Shown here one piece after another: positions 53,441 to 63,269 of a stretch of 64,000 nucleotides of DNA. Made by a program: the position numbers and the translations under genes. The DNA is from Acetobacter ascendens (lineage in GTDB: Bacteria; Pseudomonadota; Alphaproteobacteria; Acetobacterales; Acetobacteraceae), in assembly GCF_001766235.1 (NCBI RefSeq), contig NZ_CP015164.1, positions 2,507,001 through 2,571,000 of the forward strand, given 5' to 3'. The notes under the pieces were generated by a model. It searched no databases. It was not told the origin of the DNA and worked only from the letters and a program-made list of their open reading frames with translations. Numbering within the stretch: position 1 is the stretch's first letter; every line of letters begins with the position of its first letter.

Positions 53441-54607
53441 TCAGATAAGATCTTTGTTGGCGTCTTCTTCTTCCTCATCGTCAACAGAATCACGATGAAC
53501 CCATGTTGAAAGCAGTAGCCCAAACCCCAGCATAACATTCAGCATGGCGGAGCCACCGTAAGAGACCAACGGCAAAGGCACCCCCCCTACGGGGATAGCG
53601 CCCATCACCATGGAAAGATTAACCAAGCAGTAGAAAAAGAAGTTCATGCTGATGCCAAGGGCAATCAGGCGCCCAAAGCGGTTACGGCAGCGGATAGCCA
53701 TGATCATGCCGCCCAGAATAATTATGAGTAGCAGGCCAATCACAGCGGCAGCACCAGCAAAGCCCCATTCTTCAGCAATCATTGTAAAAATGAAGTCTGT
53801 TTGCTTTTCGGGTAGAAAGTTTAATTGCCCTTGTGACCCATGCAGATAGCCCTGCCCCCACATACCGCCGGAACCAAGTGCAATTTTGGATTGGATAATA
53901 TTGTAGCCTGCTCCCAACGGATCATTTTCAGGGTGCAAAAAGGTGGTTATGCGCGCGCGCTGGTAATCATGCAGATGGTTGTATGCAAACTTGATAAGCG
54001 AAGGGACAGGAAGCAAAAGCAGCACGATTTGCCAAAGTCGCATTCCGGCAGCAAAAAATAACGATGCTCCAATGCCGCCAATAATGACGGCAGTACCAAG
54101 GTTAGGTTCCTTTAGAACAAGACCAACAGGCACTAGCACGATAAGGGCTGGCGGTATTAACCATAAAGGGTTGCCCATACGGGCATAGCTTATACGAGAA
54201 AACCATGCAGAAAGTGCCAAAACCAGCGCAATTTTGGCGAATTCCGACGGTTGAACCTGTAATCCACCTATAATCAACCAACGTTCTGCGCCTTTGCCCA
54301 CATGGCCCATGCGTAACACGGCCACCAGTAGGATAAGCGAGAGCACATACATAGGTGCCGCTGCGTGAATAAGCATACGTGGGGGCAGCATGGCGATGGT
54401 AATCATCATCACCAAACCCACAGCAAAGCGTGCAGCTTGCGGGGCAGCAAACGGGTAGGGCGTGCCGCCACCAGCAGAATAGAGTGTTACATACCCAACG
54501 CCAGCCAATGTGCAGATCAGCAAAATGTACAACCAGCTGATACGCCATAGCTTGGACATAAGGCGAAAGCTGGGTTCTGCTCTGAGCAGCCGTTTATGAA
54601 ACTTCAT
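53441..54607 (-). CDS. rodA: rod shape-determining SEDS glycosyltransferase RodA
   Basis: Polytopic SEDS protein of 388 residues that polymerises lipid II for side-wall growth together with PBP2. About ten membrane helices are visible. Family motifs: GLQVQPSEFAKIALVLALSAWF, LKEPNLGTAVII, FLPEKQTDFIFTMIAEEWGF and PLVSYGGSAMLNVMLGFGLL. The C-terminus is unusually acidic (DDEEEEDANKD). Its ATG overlaps the mrdA stop by 4 bases. Last gene of the mre operon. Confidence 0.95.
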   Translation of the reverse strand: MKFHKRLLRAEPSFRLMSKLWRISWLYILLICTLAGVGYVTLYSAGGGTPYPFAAPQAARFAVGLVMMITIAMLPPRMLIHAAAPMYVLSLILLVAVLRMGHVGKGAERWLIIGGLQVQPSEFAKIALVLALSAWFSRISYARMGNPLWLIPPALIVLVPVGLVLKEPNLGTAVIIGGIGASLFFAAGMRLWQIVLLLLPVPSLIKFAYNHLHDYQRARITTFLHPENDPLGAGYNIIQSKIALGSGGMWGQGYLHGSQGQLNFLPEKQTDFIFTMIAEEWGFAGAAAVIGLLLIIILGGMIMAIRCRNRFGRLIALGISMNFFFYCLVNLSMVMGAIPVGGVPLPLVSYGGSAMLNVMLGFGLLLSTWVHRDSVDDEEEEDANKDLI

Positions 54608-56532
54608 GGATCACTTATCAGGCTGCTTGCATCAGCTACGCTTTCTGGTGGCGGTGTGGTGTGTGTTACCGGATCACGCAGCAGAGTATCGCGCATGATG
54701 GTGCGGGCCAGAGGGGCGGCAGCATCTGCGCCTGCGTTTCCGTGTTCGATTACAACAGAAACAGCATATCGTGGAGAATCATACGGGGCAAAGCAGATAA
54801 ACAACGCATGCGGCCGATACTCCCAAGGCAGATTGGCAGAGTTAAAATGCCCGCTTTCACGCAATGCGCGTGAAACACGCCGCACCTGCGCTGAACCCGT
54901 TTTGCCAGCCATGGTAATGCCGGGCAGATCCAGCCGCGCCTTGGGGGCCGTTCCGTGGGGTTCGTTAATAACGGCAAACATACCAGAGCGCAGGGCTGCC
55001 AGATATCTGTCTGGCATATCAAGGGTAGGCCAATGGTCTGGCTGTACTTGCTTGCCGATTTCCCCGTTAATGGCACGCACAAGATGGGGCTGTACGGCCC
55101 GGCCAGAGGCAATGCGGGCTGTATAGGTTGCCAGTTGCAAGGGCGTAACTTGTACAAACCCCTGCCCAATGCCGCTTACAATTGTATCTCCGCCGTTCCA
55201 ATGGTGGTGATGAGCCTGCCGCCATGCTGGTGTGGGAATAAGGCCGGTGCGCGTGTGGGGCAGTTCAATATCCAACTGCGTGCCAAGGCCAAATTTATGT
55301 GCTGTGGCCGCAATACGTTCCATGCCGATACGGCGCGCGACTTCATAAAAATAAACGTCGCAGGAATATTTTAGCGCCAAATGCAGATCAACAGATCCAT
55401 GCCCCCACCGAGACCAACAGTGAAAGCGTGTGCCACCTACATCCAAATGACCAGGGCAGAAAAAACGATCTGTGGGGGAAACAAGACCAGATTCCAAAGC
55501 TGCCATTGCAACGGCAGGTTTGAAAGTGGAGCCGGGCGGATACACCCCCGCTACAGCTTTGTTGATAAGGGGGGTGCGTTGGTTGTTTGTCCATTCAATC
55601 CACTGCGCGTGGCTTACGCCGCTATCAAACAGTGAAGGATCAAACGAAGGCGTACTGACCATGGCGAGCACTTCGCCATTCTGGCAGTCCATCACCACGG
55701 CAGAGGCTGTTTGATCTCCTATGGCGTTCAGCACTTTTTGCTGGAGTGCACGATCTATGGTCAGGCTGATTTCTTCACCAGGAACGCCTTCTTCGCGGTT
55801 CAGCTCAGACATCACACGCCCAACAGCGTTGACCTCCATTTCCACAGATCCAGCCGTGCCGCGAAGATTGTCATCCTGACTTTGCTCAATACCCGCGCGT
55901 CCTACGCGCATCCCCGGCAGGGCCAACAAAGCAGAGCGGGCCACATCTTTTTCATTGGGCGGAGCTACGTAACCGATAATGTGGGCGAGCAATTCACCTT
56001 CTGGATAAACGCGGCGTGTGCCTACATCAATCAACACACCGGGGAGAGAAGGTGCGTTGAGTTCAATACGCGCCATTTCATCCCATGAGAGGAAATCTCG
56101 CAGCATGACGGGCACGAAGCGCCGCTGATGCCGCATTTCACGCGCGATTCGTGTGCGGTCACGTTCATCTAGCGGAATAATGCTGGAAAACCGTTCAATC
56201 GTGCCCGTAACATCTGTGGTTTCTTCGGGCATCAAAAGGGCGCGCCAGTTTTCCTTGTTATTGGCAAGGGCAACGCCGTAGCGATCTACAATACGCCCGC
56301 GAGGCGGCGCCAAAAGGCGCTTGCTGATACGGTTTTTGGCAGCCATACGGGCATAATGGTCACCATCTTCTATCTGGATTTTATACAGGCGGCGGCCAAG
56401 CTCTCCCAAAGCCACAGTCTGAACAGCCATAAACAGCAGCGCCCGGCGTGTAAAAACGCCGCGGGCGGGGTCTTTCTGTTCACGAACAGGTAGAAAACGC
56501 CGGTTTTCTTTCTTGCGCTTCTTCAGCCACAT
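54604..56532 (-). CDS. mrdA: penicillin-binding protein 2
   Basis: Class B transpeptidase of the elongasome (642 residues). Basic N-terminus, one membrane helix (ALLFMAVQTVALGELG), the pedestal region with APPRGRIVDRYGVALANN, and the transpeptidase domain with SxxK in PPGSTFKPAVAM, the SxN-equivalent in KYSCDVYFYE and KTG in MAGKTGSAQVRR. Overlaps rodA and lies 19 bases after mreD. Confidence 0.95.
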   Translation of the reverse strand: MWLKKRKKENRRFLPVREQKDPARGVFTRRALLFMAVQTVALGELGRRLYKIQIEDGDHYARMAAKNRISKRLLAPPRGRIVDRYGVALANNKENWRALLMPEETTDVTGTIERFSSIIPLDERDRTRIAREMRHQRRFVPVMLRDFLSWDEMARIELNAPSLPGVLIDVGTRRVYPEGELLAHIIGYVAPPNEKDVARSALLALPGMRVGRAGIEQSQDDNLRGTAGSVEMEVNAVGRVMSELNREEGVPGEEISLTIDRALQQKVLNAIGDQTASAVVMDCQNGEVLAMVSTPSFDPSLFDSGVSHAQWIEWTNNQRTPLINKAVAGVYPPGSTFKPAVAMAALESGLVSPTDRFFCPGHLDVGGTRFHCWSRWGHGSVDLHLALKYSCDVYFYEVARRIGMERIAATAHKFGLGTQLDIELPHTRTGLIPTPAWRQAHHHHWNGGDTIVSGIGQGFVQVTPLQLATYTARIASGRAVQPHLVRAINGEIGKQVQPDHWPTLDMPDRYLAALRSGMFAVINEPHGTAPKARLDLPGITMAGKTGSAQVRRVSRALRESGHFNSANLPWEYRPHALFICFAPYDSPRYAVSVVIEHGNAGADAAAPLARTIMRDTLLRDPVTHTTPPPESVADASSLISDP

Positions 56533-56551
56533 AAGAAGCTTTCATGCCTGT

Positions 56552-57115
56552 TCATGCGGATTCCTTTTCATCCAGAATATGCAGGAACCATGAGAAGATG
56601 GCGGAAAGCAACGGATAAACCCCTATGCACAGTAGTGCTTCAAAAAAGGCAGGCGCCGGATCAAGGCCATGCAGCCGGAACAAACATGCCAATGCCCACT
56701 GCAAGAAAGAAGCGGCTCCACCTATCAGACCATAAAGGAACCATACTACTAAAAAATTCATGCGCATGAGCCCAAACCGGGCATAGGTGCTGATTCCGTA
56801 AACCAGAAGCAGAATAAATGAGCTTACGCCCAAAGGCGTAAAGCCAACCAAATCCATAAACAGGCCAAGCAAGAACGGTGCCAGAGCAGGCATGCCCGTA
56901 GGTCGCCAAACAGACCAGAAAAATACCGAGCCAATAACAATGGCAGAAAGCAGCTCGGCAGAACCGGGAATGGCAAGGGGGGCCGAAAAAAAGATAATAA
57001 CCAGAACAATAAAAGCAGATGGCAGCAGATGGCGTGCTGTGCGATCCAGCTTCTGACCGAGCGTTAGGCGCGGTTCAAGATCTGGGTCCCATGATGGGGG
57101 TGAGGGATCGGACAT
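56552..57115 (-). CDS. mreD: rod shape-determining protein MreD
   Basis: Small integral membrane protein (187 residues) with about five or six helices (for example LLPSAFIVLVIIFFSAPLAI, LAPFLLGLFMDLVGFTPLGVSSFILLLVYG). The D-x-x-x-x-x-PLG motif in the second half and the position between mreC and mrdA identify it, as sequence conservation in MreD is low. It is part of the elongasome. Confidence 0.88.
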   Translation of the reverse strand: MSDPSPPSWDPDLEPRLTLGQKLDRTARHLLPSAFIVLVIIFFSAPLAIPGSAELLSAIVIGSVFFWSVWRPTGMPALAPFLLGLFMDLVGFTPLGVSSFILLLVYGISTYARFGLMRMNFLVVWFLYGLIGGAASFLQWALACLFRLHGLDPAPAFFEALLCIGVYPLLSAIFSWFLHILDEKESA

Positions 57116-57119
57116 TAGG

Positions 57120-58034
57120 TTACCCTTCCTGTCCTTGTCCCAGAAGTGTCTTGAATGGCAGTGCTAATGGCCGATGCGGGCGGGTAAGTGGCACATGGCC
57201 CGGTGCATCAGGCGGTTCAATTTCAGATTGCCCAAAATCAAACACACGCAGCATGGTCAGTTTATCCAGTTGCACAAAGGGCTGCACAACCGGTTGCCCG
57301 GGGTGCAGGTAATGTACCGTGCCAATAGGTAACCCCATGGGAAAGGCACCTGCCTGATCACTGGTAACAACACGCTCCCCTTCAATGGGGCGTGAATCCT
57401 GCGGATAATACATCAACCTTGGCATGGGGGAGTTGTCGCCTGCCATTATGGCCGTGGCATGGCTGGATTCCAGCTCAATGGGTAAGCGGCTGGCAATATC
57501 GGTTATTAACAAGACGCGCGCTGCATGAGGGCCAACTTCGGTAACCCGCCCTGCCAGGCCATTTGTTGCCAAAGCCACATTGCCAACATGCACACCACTG
57601 GTGGTGCCAGCTACAAGCAACACAGCGCGGGCATACATACCGCCACTATCTGCCACTACCCGGCCTGTTACAAAGGCAGGGGTGGGTTCTGGCACCCAGT
57701 GCAGCTCTGTTTTTAGGTTATCATTTTCCCGCGCGAGGGAGACGGCTACATCATACCAACGGCGCAGCTTAGCGTTTTCGGTTTGAAGTTTAGCGTTTTC
57801 TTCGGCCAAATGCCGGGCGTCTTTTACGCCTTGCACAAGGTGGCTAACATCTGTTTGCGTATGGGCAATAAGCCCCCATAAAGGGGCCAGGGCATCTGCT
57901 ACATACATACGAGCCGTATCAGCCAGCCTTCTATCAGCTTGCCCCGCAATAATAATCCCAACAGACAATAGCAGCAGCACTGGCAAAACCAGTTTGCCAA
58001 GAGCTTGTCTTACCTGGATGGAAACCGGGATCAT
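57120..58034 (-). CDS. mreC: rod shape-determining protein MreC
   Basis: Bitopic periplasmic scaffold of the elongasome (304 residues). It has one N-terminal membrane helix (LVLPVLLLLSVGIIIAGQ), a coiled coil around residues 65-105 (ARHLAEENAKLQTENAKLRR), and the beta-domain with GRVVADSGGMYARAVLLVAG, GLAGRVTEVGPHAARVLLITD and QAGAFPMGLPIGTV. 95 bases after mreB and 4 before mreD. Confidence 0.93.
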   Translation of the reverse strand: MIPVSIQVRQALGKLVLPVLLLLSVGIIIAGQADRRLADTARMYVADALAPLWGLIAHTQTDVSHLVQGVKDARHLAEENAKLQTENAKLRRWYDVAVSLARENDNLKTELHWVPEPTPAFVTGRVVADSGGMYARAVLLVAGTTSGVHVGNVALATNGLAGRVTEVGPHAARVLLITDIASRLPIELESSHATAIMAGDNSPMPRLMYYPQDSRPIEGERVVTSDQAGAFPMGLPIGTVHYLHPGQPVVQPFVQLDKLTMLRVFDFGQSEIEPPDAPGHVPLTRPHRPLALPFKTLLGQGQEG

Positions 58035-58129
58035 GAAAGCCGGGAACCCCTATCAGAGGGAAGGAAAGCGGAAGGCATGACCGTTTGCGTTCTGGCGCCG
58101 GATTACAGCCAGATAGCTGGTGCCTTGGG

Positions 58130-59233
<1,104 letters not shown>

Positions 59234-59290
59234 CTAACCCGTCCCTGCTGCTTTGGAAATATGTGAGCAGGAATTACCGGTGCGTAACGA

Positions 59291-59350
59291 GGCAGACAAG
59301 ACCTTCCGTCAAGAAACTGACATATAATGTCAAGGTAAGGTCTGTCTGCC
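59291..59350. repeat. 60-base near-perfect inverted repeat between leuA and mreB
   Basis: GGCAGACAAGACCTT (59291-59305) is complementary to AAGGTCTGTCTGCC (59337-59350) with one bulged base. Inside are a second palindrome GACAT-ATA-ATGTC and TATAAT/TTGACA-like elements. No T-run follows on either strand. It could be an mreB operator/promoter structure, a leuA 3' structure or a remnant of a small mobile repeat. Confidence 0.6.
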
Positions 59351-59380
59351 CGGTTTTGCAGGAGGGCCAGAAAAGTTTTT

Positions 59381-60970
59381 TCAGGCTGTTAGGGCTTCTG
59401 GTTCCGTCCGTGCCCGTTTAACCAGCAGCTTGTTCAGTGCATGTACATAAGCGCGTACGGCAGAAACAACCGTATCGGCATCTGCACCCTGGCCATCTAC
59501 CATTTTGCCTGCTTCTTCCAGACGCACGGTTGTGCGAGCCTGTGCATCCGTGCCTTCTGTGACAGCACCTACAGAGAACAGGGCCAGACGTGCTTCATGC
59601 GGAAAGGCCTTGCGCAGCGCATTAAAAGCGGCATCCACAGGGCCATTGCCTGTAGCTCTGGCTTCAATGGTTTTACCATCTACGCTCAGTTCCAGATCAA
59701 CTTCGGATGGTTGGCCAGAAATGGATTTCAGGCTCAGCGCACCAAAGCGGATGCGGTCATGGTCACGGGCTTCATCATCCACCAGCGCGATGATGTCATC
59801 ATCGTACACAACCTTTTTACGGTCAGCCAGATCCTTAAAGCGGGTAAAGGCTTCGTTCAGGCGTGCTTCATCCATGCCTTCATAACCCAACACCTTCAGC
59901 TTATCGCGGAAGGCGGCGCGCCCGGAATGCTTGCCCATAACGAGGGAAGAACGCGTCCAACCTACGCTTTCGGGGGTCATGATTTCATAAGTGGCAGCGT
60001 TTTTCAGTACGCCATCCTGATGAATACCGCTTTCATGTGCAAAGGCGTTACGGCCTACAATGGCCTTGTTAGGTTGCACATCAAAGCTGGTGATAGTGGC
60101 CAGCATACGCGAAACCTTCAGCAGACCTTCTGTATGGATGCCAGTGGTGAAGGGGTATTGGTCATGCCGTGTGCGCAGCGCCATAACAATTTCTTCCAGC
60201 GCGGCATTACCTGCACGTTCGCCAATACCATTGATGGTGCATTCCACTTGCCGTGCACCACCACGGATAGAAGCCAGCGTATTGGCAACAGCCAACCCCA
60301 GATCATTATGGTTATGGGCAGAGAAGATTACCTGATCTGCACCCGGCACGCGCTGGCGCAGCATGGAAAAGATTTTTTCCATGTCTTCTGGTGTGGCGTA
60401 ACCAACCGTATCAGGAATGTTGATGGTAGTGGCGCCAGCTTTAATGGCGGCTTCTACGCAACGGCACAGAAAATCCGGTTCTGTGCGGGAGCCATCTTCA
60501 GCAGACCATTCCACGTCATCTGTTAGATTACGGGCAGCAGCGTTGCCGGAGGTAATCAGTTCCAGAACAGTTTCCGGTTCCATCCGCAGCTTGTAATTCA
60601 TGTGCAGTGGAGAGGTGGAAATAAAGTTGTGGATACGCTTGCGTTCTGCTGGGGTCAGAGCTTCTCCCGCAGCAGCAATATCCTTGGCACCGCCGCTACG
60701 CGCCAGTGCGCAGATAACGGAACCTTTGGTGTTTTTGGCAATCTCGTTAACGGATTCGAAATCACCTTTAGAAGCAACAGGAAAGCCCGCTTCAATTACA
60801 TCCACGCCCAGATTGGCCAGCGCTTCTGCCATGCGGAGTTTTTCTGCCAGGTTCATGGAAAAACCGGGAGATTGCTCGCCATCACGCAGGGTGGTGTCAA
60901 ACACAATCACGCGGTCTGGCGTCATGCGGCCAAAAGACGGATGATTGAAGCTGGTGGTATCAGCAGACAT
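59381..60970 (-). CDS. leuA: 2-isopropylmalate synthase
   Basis: First committed step of leucine synthesis: 2-oxoisovalerate plus acetyl-CoA to 2-isopropylmalate (529 residues from ATG 60970, with GGAAG before it). Motifs: FDTTLRDGEQSPGFSM, VIEAGFPVASKGDFE, FSAHNHNDLGLAVANTLA, NGIGERAGNAALEE and AHESGIHQDGVLKN. The C-terminal regulatory domain for leucine feedback is present (VDLELSVDGK to VRAYVHALNKLL). The frame extends to 61024 but only 60970 has a ribosome site. It is preceded by a leader peptide gene and attenuator. Confidence 0.96.
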   Translation of the reverse strand: MSADTTSFNHPSFGRMTPDRVIVFDTTLRDGEQSPGFSMNLAEKLRMAEALANLGVDVIEAGFPVASKGDFESVNEIAKNTKGSVICALARSGGAKDIAAAGEALTPAERKRIHNFISTSPLHMNYKLRMEPETVLELITSGNAAARNLTDDVEWSAEDGSRTEPDFLCRCVEAAIKAGATTINIPDTVGYATPEDMEKIFSMLRQRVPGADQVIFSAHNHNDLGLAVANTLASIRGGARQVECTINGIGERAGNAALEEIVMALRTRHDQYPFTTGIHTEGLLKVSRMLATITSFDVQPNKAIVGRNAFAHESGIHQDGVLKNAATYEIMTPESVGWTRSSLVMGKHSGRAAFRDKLKVLGYEGMDEARLNEAFTRFKDLADRKKVVYDDDIIALVDDEARDHDRIRFGALSLKSISGQPSEVDLELSVDGKTIEARATGNGPVDAAFNALRKAFPHEARLALFSVGAVTEGTDAQARTTVRLEEAGKMVDGQGADADTVVSAVRAYVHALNKLLVKRARTEPEALTA

Positions 60971-61029
60971 GGAATTCTTCCTGAAAAAGTCTGGTCTGGA
61001 ACAAGAATAGAGGGGCTGTGCCATATTCT

Positions 61030-61145
61030 GCCCGTTTATGCACGGGCGCTCTTTTTGTTCTCCCCTGGGCGTGGCAGCGCTTGGCCACCTGGCTCGCTCA
61101 GGGGCAGATTAGTCGAAGGAGAAGGTCCAGACGGAGGGCCACGCC
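61030..61145 (-). promoter_or_regulatory. leuA attenuator region with alternative pairings
   Basis: On the minus strand GCCACGCC (plus coordinates 61068-61075) can pair either with GGCGTGGC inside the leader peptide gene (61138-61145) or with GGTGGC just after its stop (61084-61089). CCCCTG/CAGGGG extends the second option. A further hairpin GCCCGT/ACGGGC lies at 61030-61047. Such mutually exclusive stems around a Leu-rich reading frame are the design of ribosome-mediated transcription attenuation, though no U-run terminates the last hairpin. Confidence 0.6.
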
Positions 61146-61205
61146 GCCCGCACCCGCTAATTTGCGGGTCTGCAGGGAATCGGACGTGAACCACTCGGAA
61201 TTCAT
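61098..61205 (-). CDS. leuL: leuA leader peptide
   Basis: A 35-codon reading frame (ATG 61205 to TGA 61098-61100) between ctaA and leuA. Its end reads ALRLDLLLRLICP: six Leu codons within nine (CTC, CTG, CTT, CTC, CTT, CTA), eight Leu in all, using mixed codons. ATG 61217 in the same frame (MVLRM...) is an alternative start. A Leu codon cluster just before overlapping RNA stems and the leucine synthase gene fits a regulatory leader whose translation senses charged tRNA-Leu. Too short for routine gene calling. Confidence 0.7.
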   Translation of the reverse strand: MNSEWFTSDSLQTRKLAGAGGVALRLDLLLRLICP

Positions 61206-61265
61206 GCGCAGCACCATATCGTCCAGTTTTTCAAACGCAACACTAAAACGTTCTTAAATGCTCAC

Positions 61266-62345
61266 TCAGGCCACAGCCTTGGTGCCGCGTAAGCAATGCA
61301 GCACATACAGCATAACGCCAAGCAACACGGCGGCAAAGGTTTGGTGCACAGCACCAGCCCATACAGGCACCACCAACAGCAGGGTGGTAACGCCAAGCGC
61401 GTACTGAATAACCACGGCCCATCCCAAAAGAATAAAGGCGTTATGTGCTTTGGAACCCAGGTCCGTTGCTTTTAGGCCAACAAGCAACACAGCGCCTATG
61501 CTCAGGGCTGTAAGGGTGGCCAGAAGGCGATGGTCAAACTGCACAGCCGCTTTATTGATGAACCAGTTCATCCAGAAAGGGGAAAGCTGGGCGTAATCAG
61601 TCGGGATCAAATGCCCATCCATCAGCGGGAAGGTGTTGAACAGGAACCCTGCATGTGTGCCAGCCGTAAACCCACCAGCAATAATTGTGGTGCAGAGCAG
61701 CACGATGGTGAAGCAAGCCAACCGCTTGGCTAAACGTGCAGCAGAAGAGGCAGCATGACGTTCAGGCGTAGGCCAGCGAATAGAAAATGCCGTCCACAAA
61801 ATGGCACCATAAAGCAGTAGGGCTGCACTCAGGTGCAGCACCAGCCGTACTGGTTCTACCGCTGTGCTGTTGGGGCGGAAGCCAGAGGCCACCATAAACC
61901 ACCCAATAGCACCCTGCAGCGCACCTAGAATAAAAAAGATGAACAAGCGCAGGGCTAGCCGGCGCGTAATCATGCCTCTTACAACAAACCAGATCAGGGG
62001 GAGCAGAAGCACCAGACCCATCAAGCGGCCCCAGAAGCGGTGAATCCATTCTGCCCAGAAAATTCTCTGGAATCCTTCCAGTCCAAACCCTTCATGCTGA
62101 AGGTGATACTGTGGAATGGTTTGATAAAGCGCGAATAACCTTTCCCACTCAGCGTGGGAAAGAGGTGGGATAAAGCCGCTTACGGGCTGCCAATCCATAA
62201 TGGAAAGGCCAGAACCCGTTAGGCGCGTTACACCGCCAATGGCGATCATGCCCAGCAGCATGAAGCAAAGCAGAAACAGCCAGCCTGAAATGAGTTTGCG
62301 ATGGGCGGGTGTCATGTCTGTCTGGGGGGGTGATGAGGTGGGCAT
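61266..62345 (-). CDS. ctaA: heme A synthase (COX15/CtaA family)
   Basis: Inner-membrane monooxygenase converting heme O to heme A for aa3-type oxidases (359 residues). Eight membrane helices are visible. Conserved heme-ligand histidines lie in [41 protein letters not shown] and [14 protein letters not shown], and the opening has [21 protein letters not shown]. 60 bases separate its stop from the leuA leader peptide start; it may share transcription with leuA. Many acetic acid bacteria rely on quinol oxidases, so its presence hints at heme A use. Confidence 0.94.
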   Translation of the reverse strand: MPTSSPPQTDMTPAHRKLISGWLFLLCFMLLGMIAIGGVTRLTGSGLSIMDWQPVSGFIPPLSHAEWERLFALYQTIPQYHLQHEGFGLEGFQRIFWAEWIHRFWGRLMGLVLLLPLIWFVVRGMITRRLALRLFIFFILGALQGAIGWFMVASGFRPNSTAVEPVRLVLHLSAALLLYGAILWTAFSIRWPTPERHAASSAARLAKRLACFTIVLLCTTIIAGGFTAGTHAGFLFNTFPLMDGHLIPTDYAQLSPFWMNWFINKAAVQFDHRLLATLTALSIGAVLLVGLKATDLGSKAHNAFILLGWAVVIQYALGVTTLLLVVPVWAGAVHQTFAAVLLGVMLYVLHCLRGTKAVA

Positions 62346-62416
62346 GGCAGCCTTTGGCGCTGTGGGTTAAATTTCTGTATTGGGTTTACAGCCAGCTTGC
62401 GGGCTGCTGCAAGAAG

Positions 62417-63109
62417 ATGGTACCGCTGGGCTGGATGGAACAGCATATTCGTCCTCCCTCTCGGCCTTCTGTATCGCTTTTGCGTCCGCTGCTCATGCTG
62501 CTTGTATTGGTGGTGGGGGCTGTTGGCTTGCGGCATGTGCCAGCACTCCACAGCATGCTGCATGGTACGGATGTACTGCGCCAAGGCGCATGGGGCCGTA
62601 TGGTGTTTTTATCTGGTGCTGTTTTGTGGTGCGGGTTTGGGCTGCCACGCCAAGTGGCCGGATTTGCAGCCGGATTGGCTTATGGATTGTGGGAAGGCCT
62701 TGCACTTATCACCATAGCCTCCACATGGGGGTGCTTGGCCGGGTTTTTCTGGGCCAGATGGGGCGGGCGTGCATGGGCACGGCAGAAATTGGGGCAACGT
62801 TTTGCCCAAATGGACGCATTTCTGACACGTCAGCCGTTTTCTAGTATTCTTACCTTGCGGCTGCTGCCCGTGGGGTCTGCGTTACTGCTGAACCTTTTAG
62901 GGGGCATTTCAGGCATGGATGTGCTGCCGTTTTTTACAGCAACCCTTCTGGGCGGTATTCCGCAGAACCTTGTTGCCGTTTTGTTGGGGGCAGGGGTTCA
63001 GGTGGGTACTTTCTGGCAGTATGCAGCAGGTGGCGCTTTATTTGTGCTTTCTGGCGCAATTGGGGTGTGGTTATGGCGGCATGCACGTATAGCCCGGCAG
63101 GTTTCCTGA
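62417..63109 (+). CDS. VTT-domain (TVP38/TMEM64-like) membrane protein
   Basis: Polytopic membrane protein of about 230 residues. The VTT (SNARE-associated) core is seen: GFGLPRQVAGFAAGLAYGLWEGLALITIASTWGCLAGFFWAR, then LTLRLLPVGSALLLNLLGGISGMDVLPFFTATLLGGIPQNLVAVLLG. Such proteins are linked to membrane lipid scrambling or transport; the exact role is unknown. The start is uncertain: ATG 62417, ATG 62435 and GTG 62309 are all in frame and none has a strong ribosome site; the longest would overlap the divergent ctaA gene. Confidence 0.78.
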   Translation: MVPLGWMEQHIRPPSRPSVSLLRPLLMLLVLVVGAVGLRHVPALHSMLHGTDVLRQGAWGRMVFLSGAVLWCGFGLPRQVAGFAAGLAYGLWEGLALITIASTWGCLAGFFWARWGGRAWARQKLGQRFAQMDAFLTRQPFSSILTLRLLPVGSALLLNLLGGISGMDVLPFFTATLLGGIPQNLVAVLLGAGVQVGTFWQYAAGGALFVLSGAIGVWLWRHARIARQVS

Positions 63110-63269
63110 TCCATATATGGTCTGGTTGCTGCTGAGATGTCAGGAATTAAGGGCTGATTCTGCGCCCGTTGTAAAATAAGAGGCGCGGGCCTTCGGGCTG
63201 TTGCCTGTATTTTTTACCAGACACTTTTCTTTTTCCTTCTGTTTTTGTTTGTTTTTTGGAGTGCTGCTT

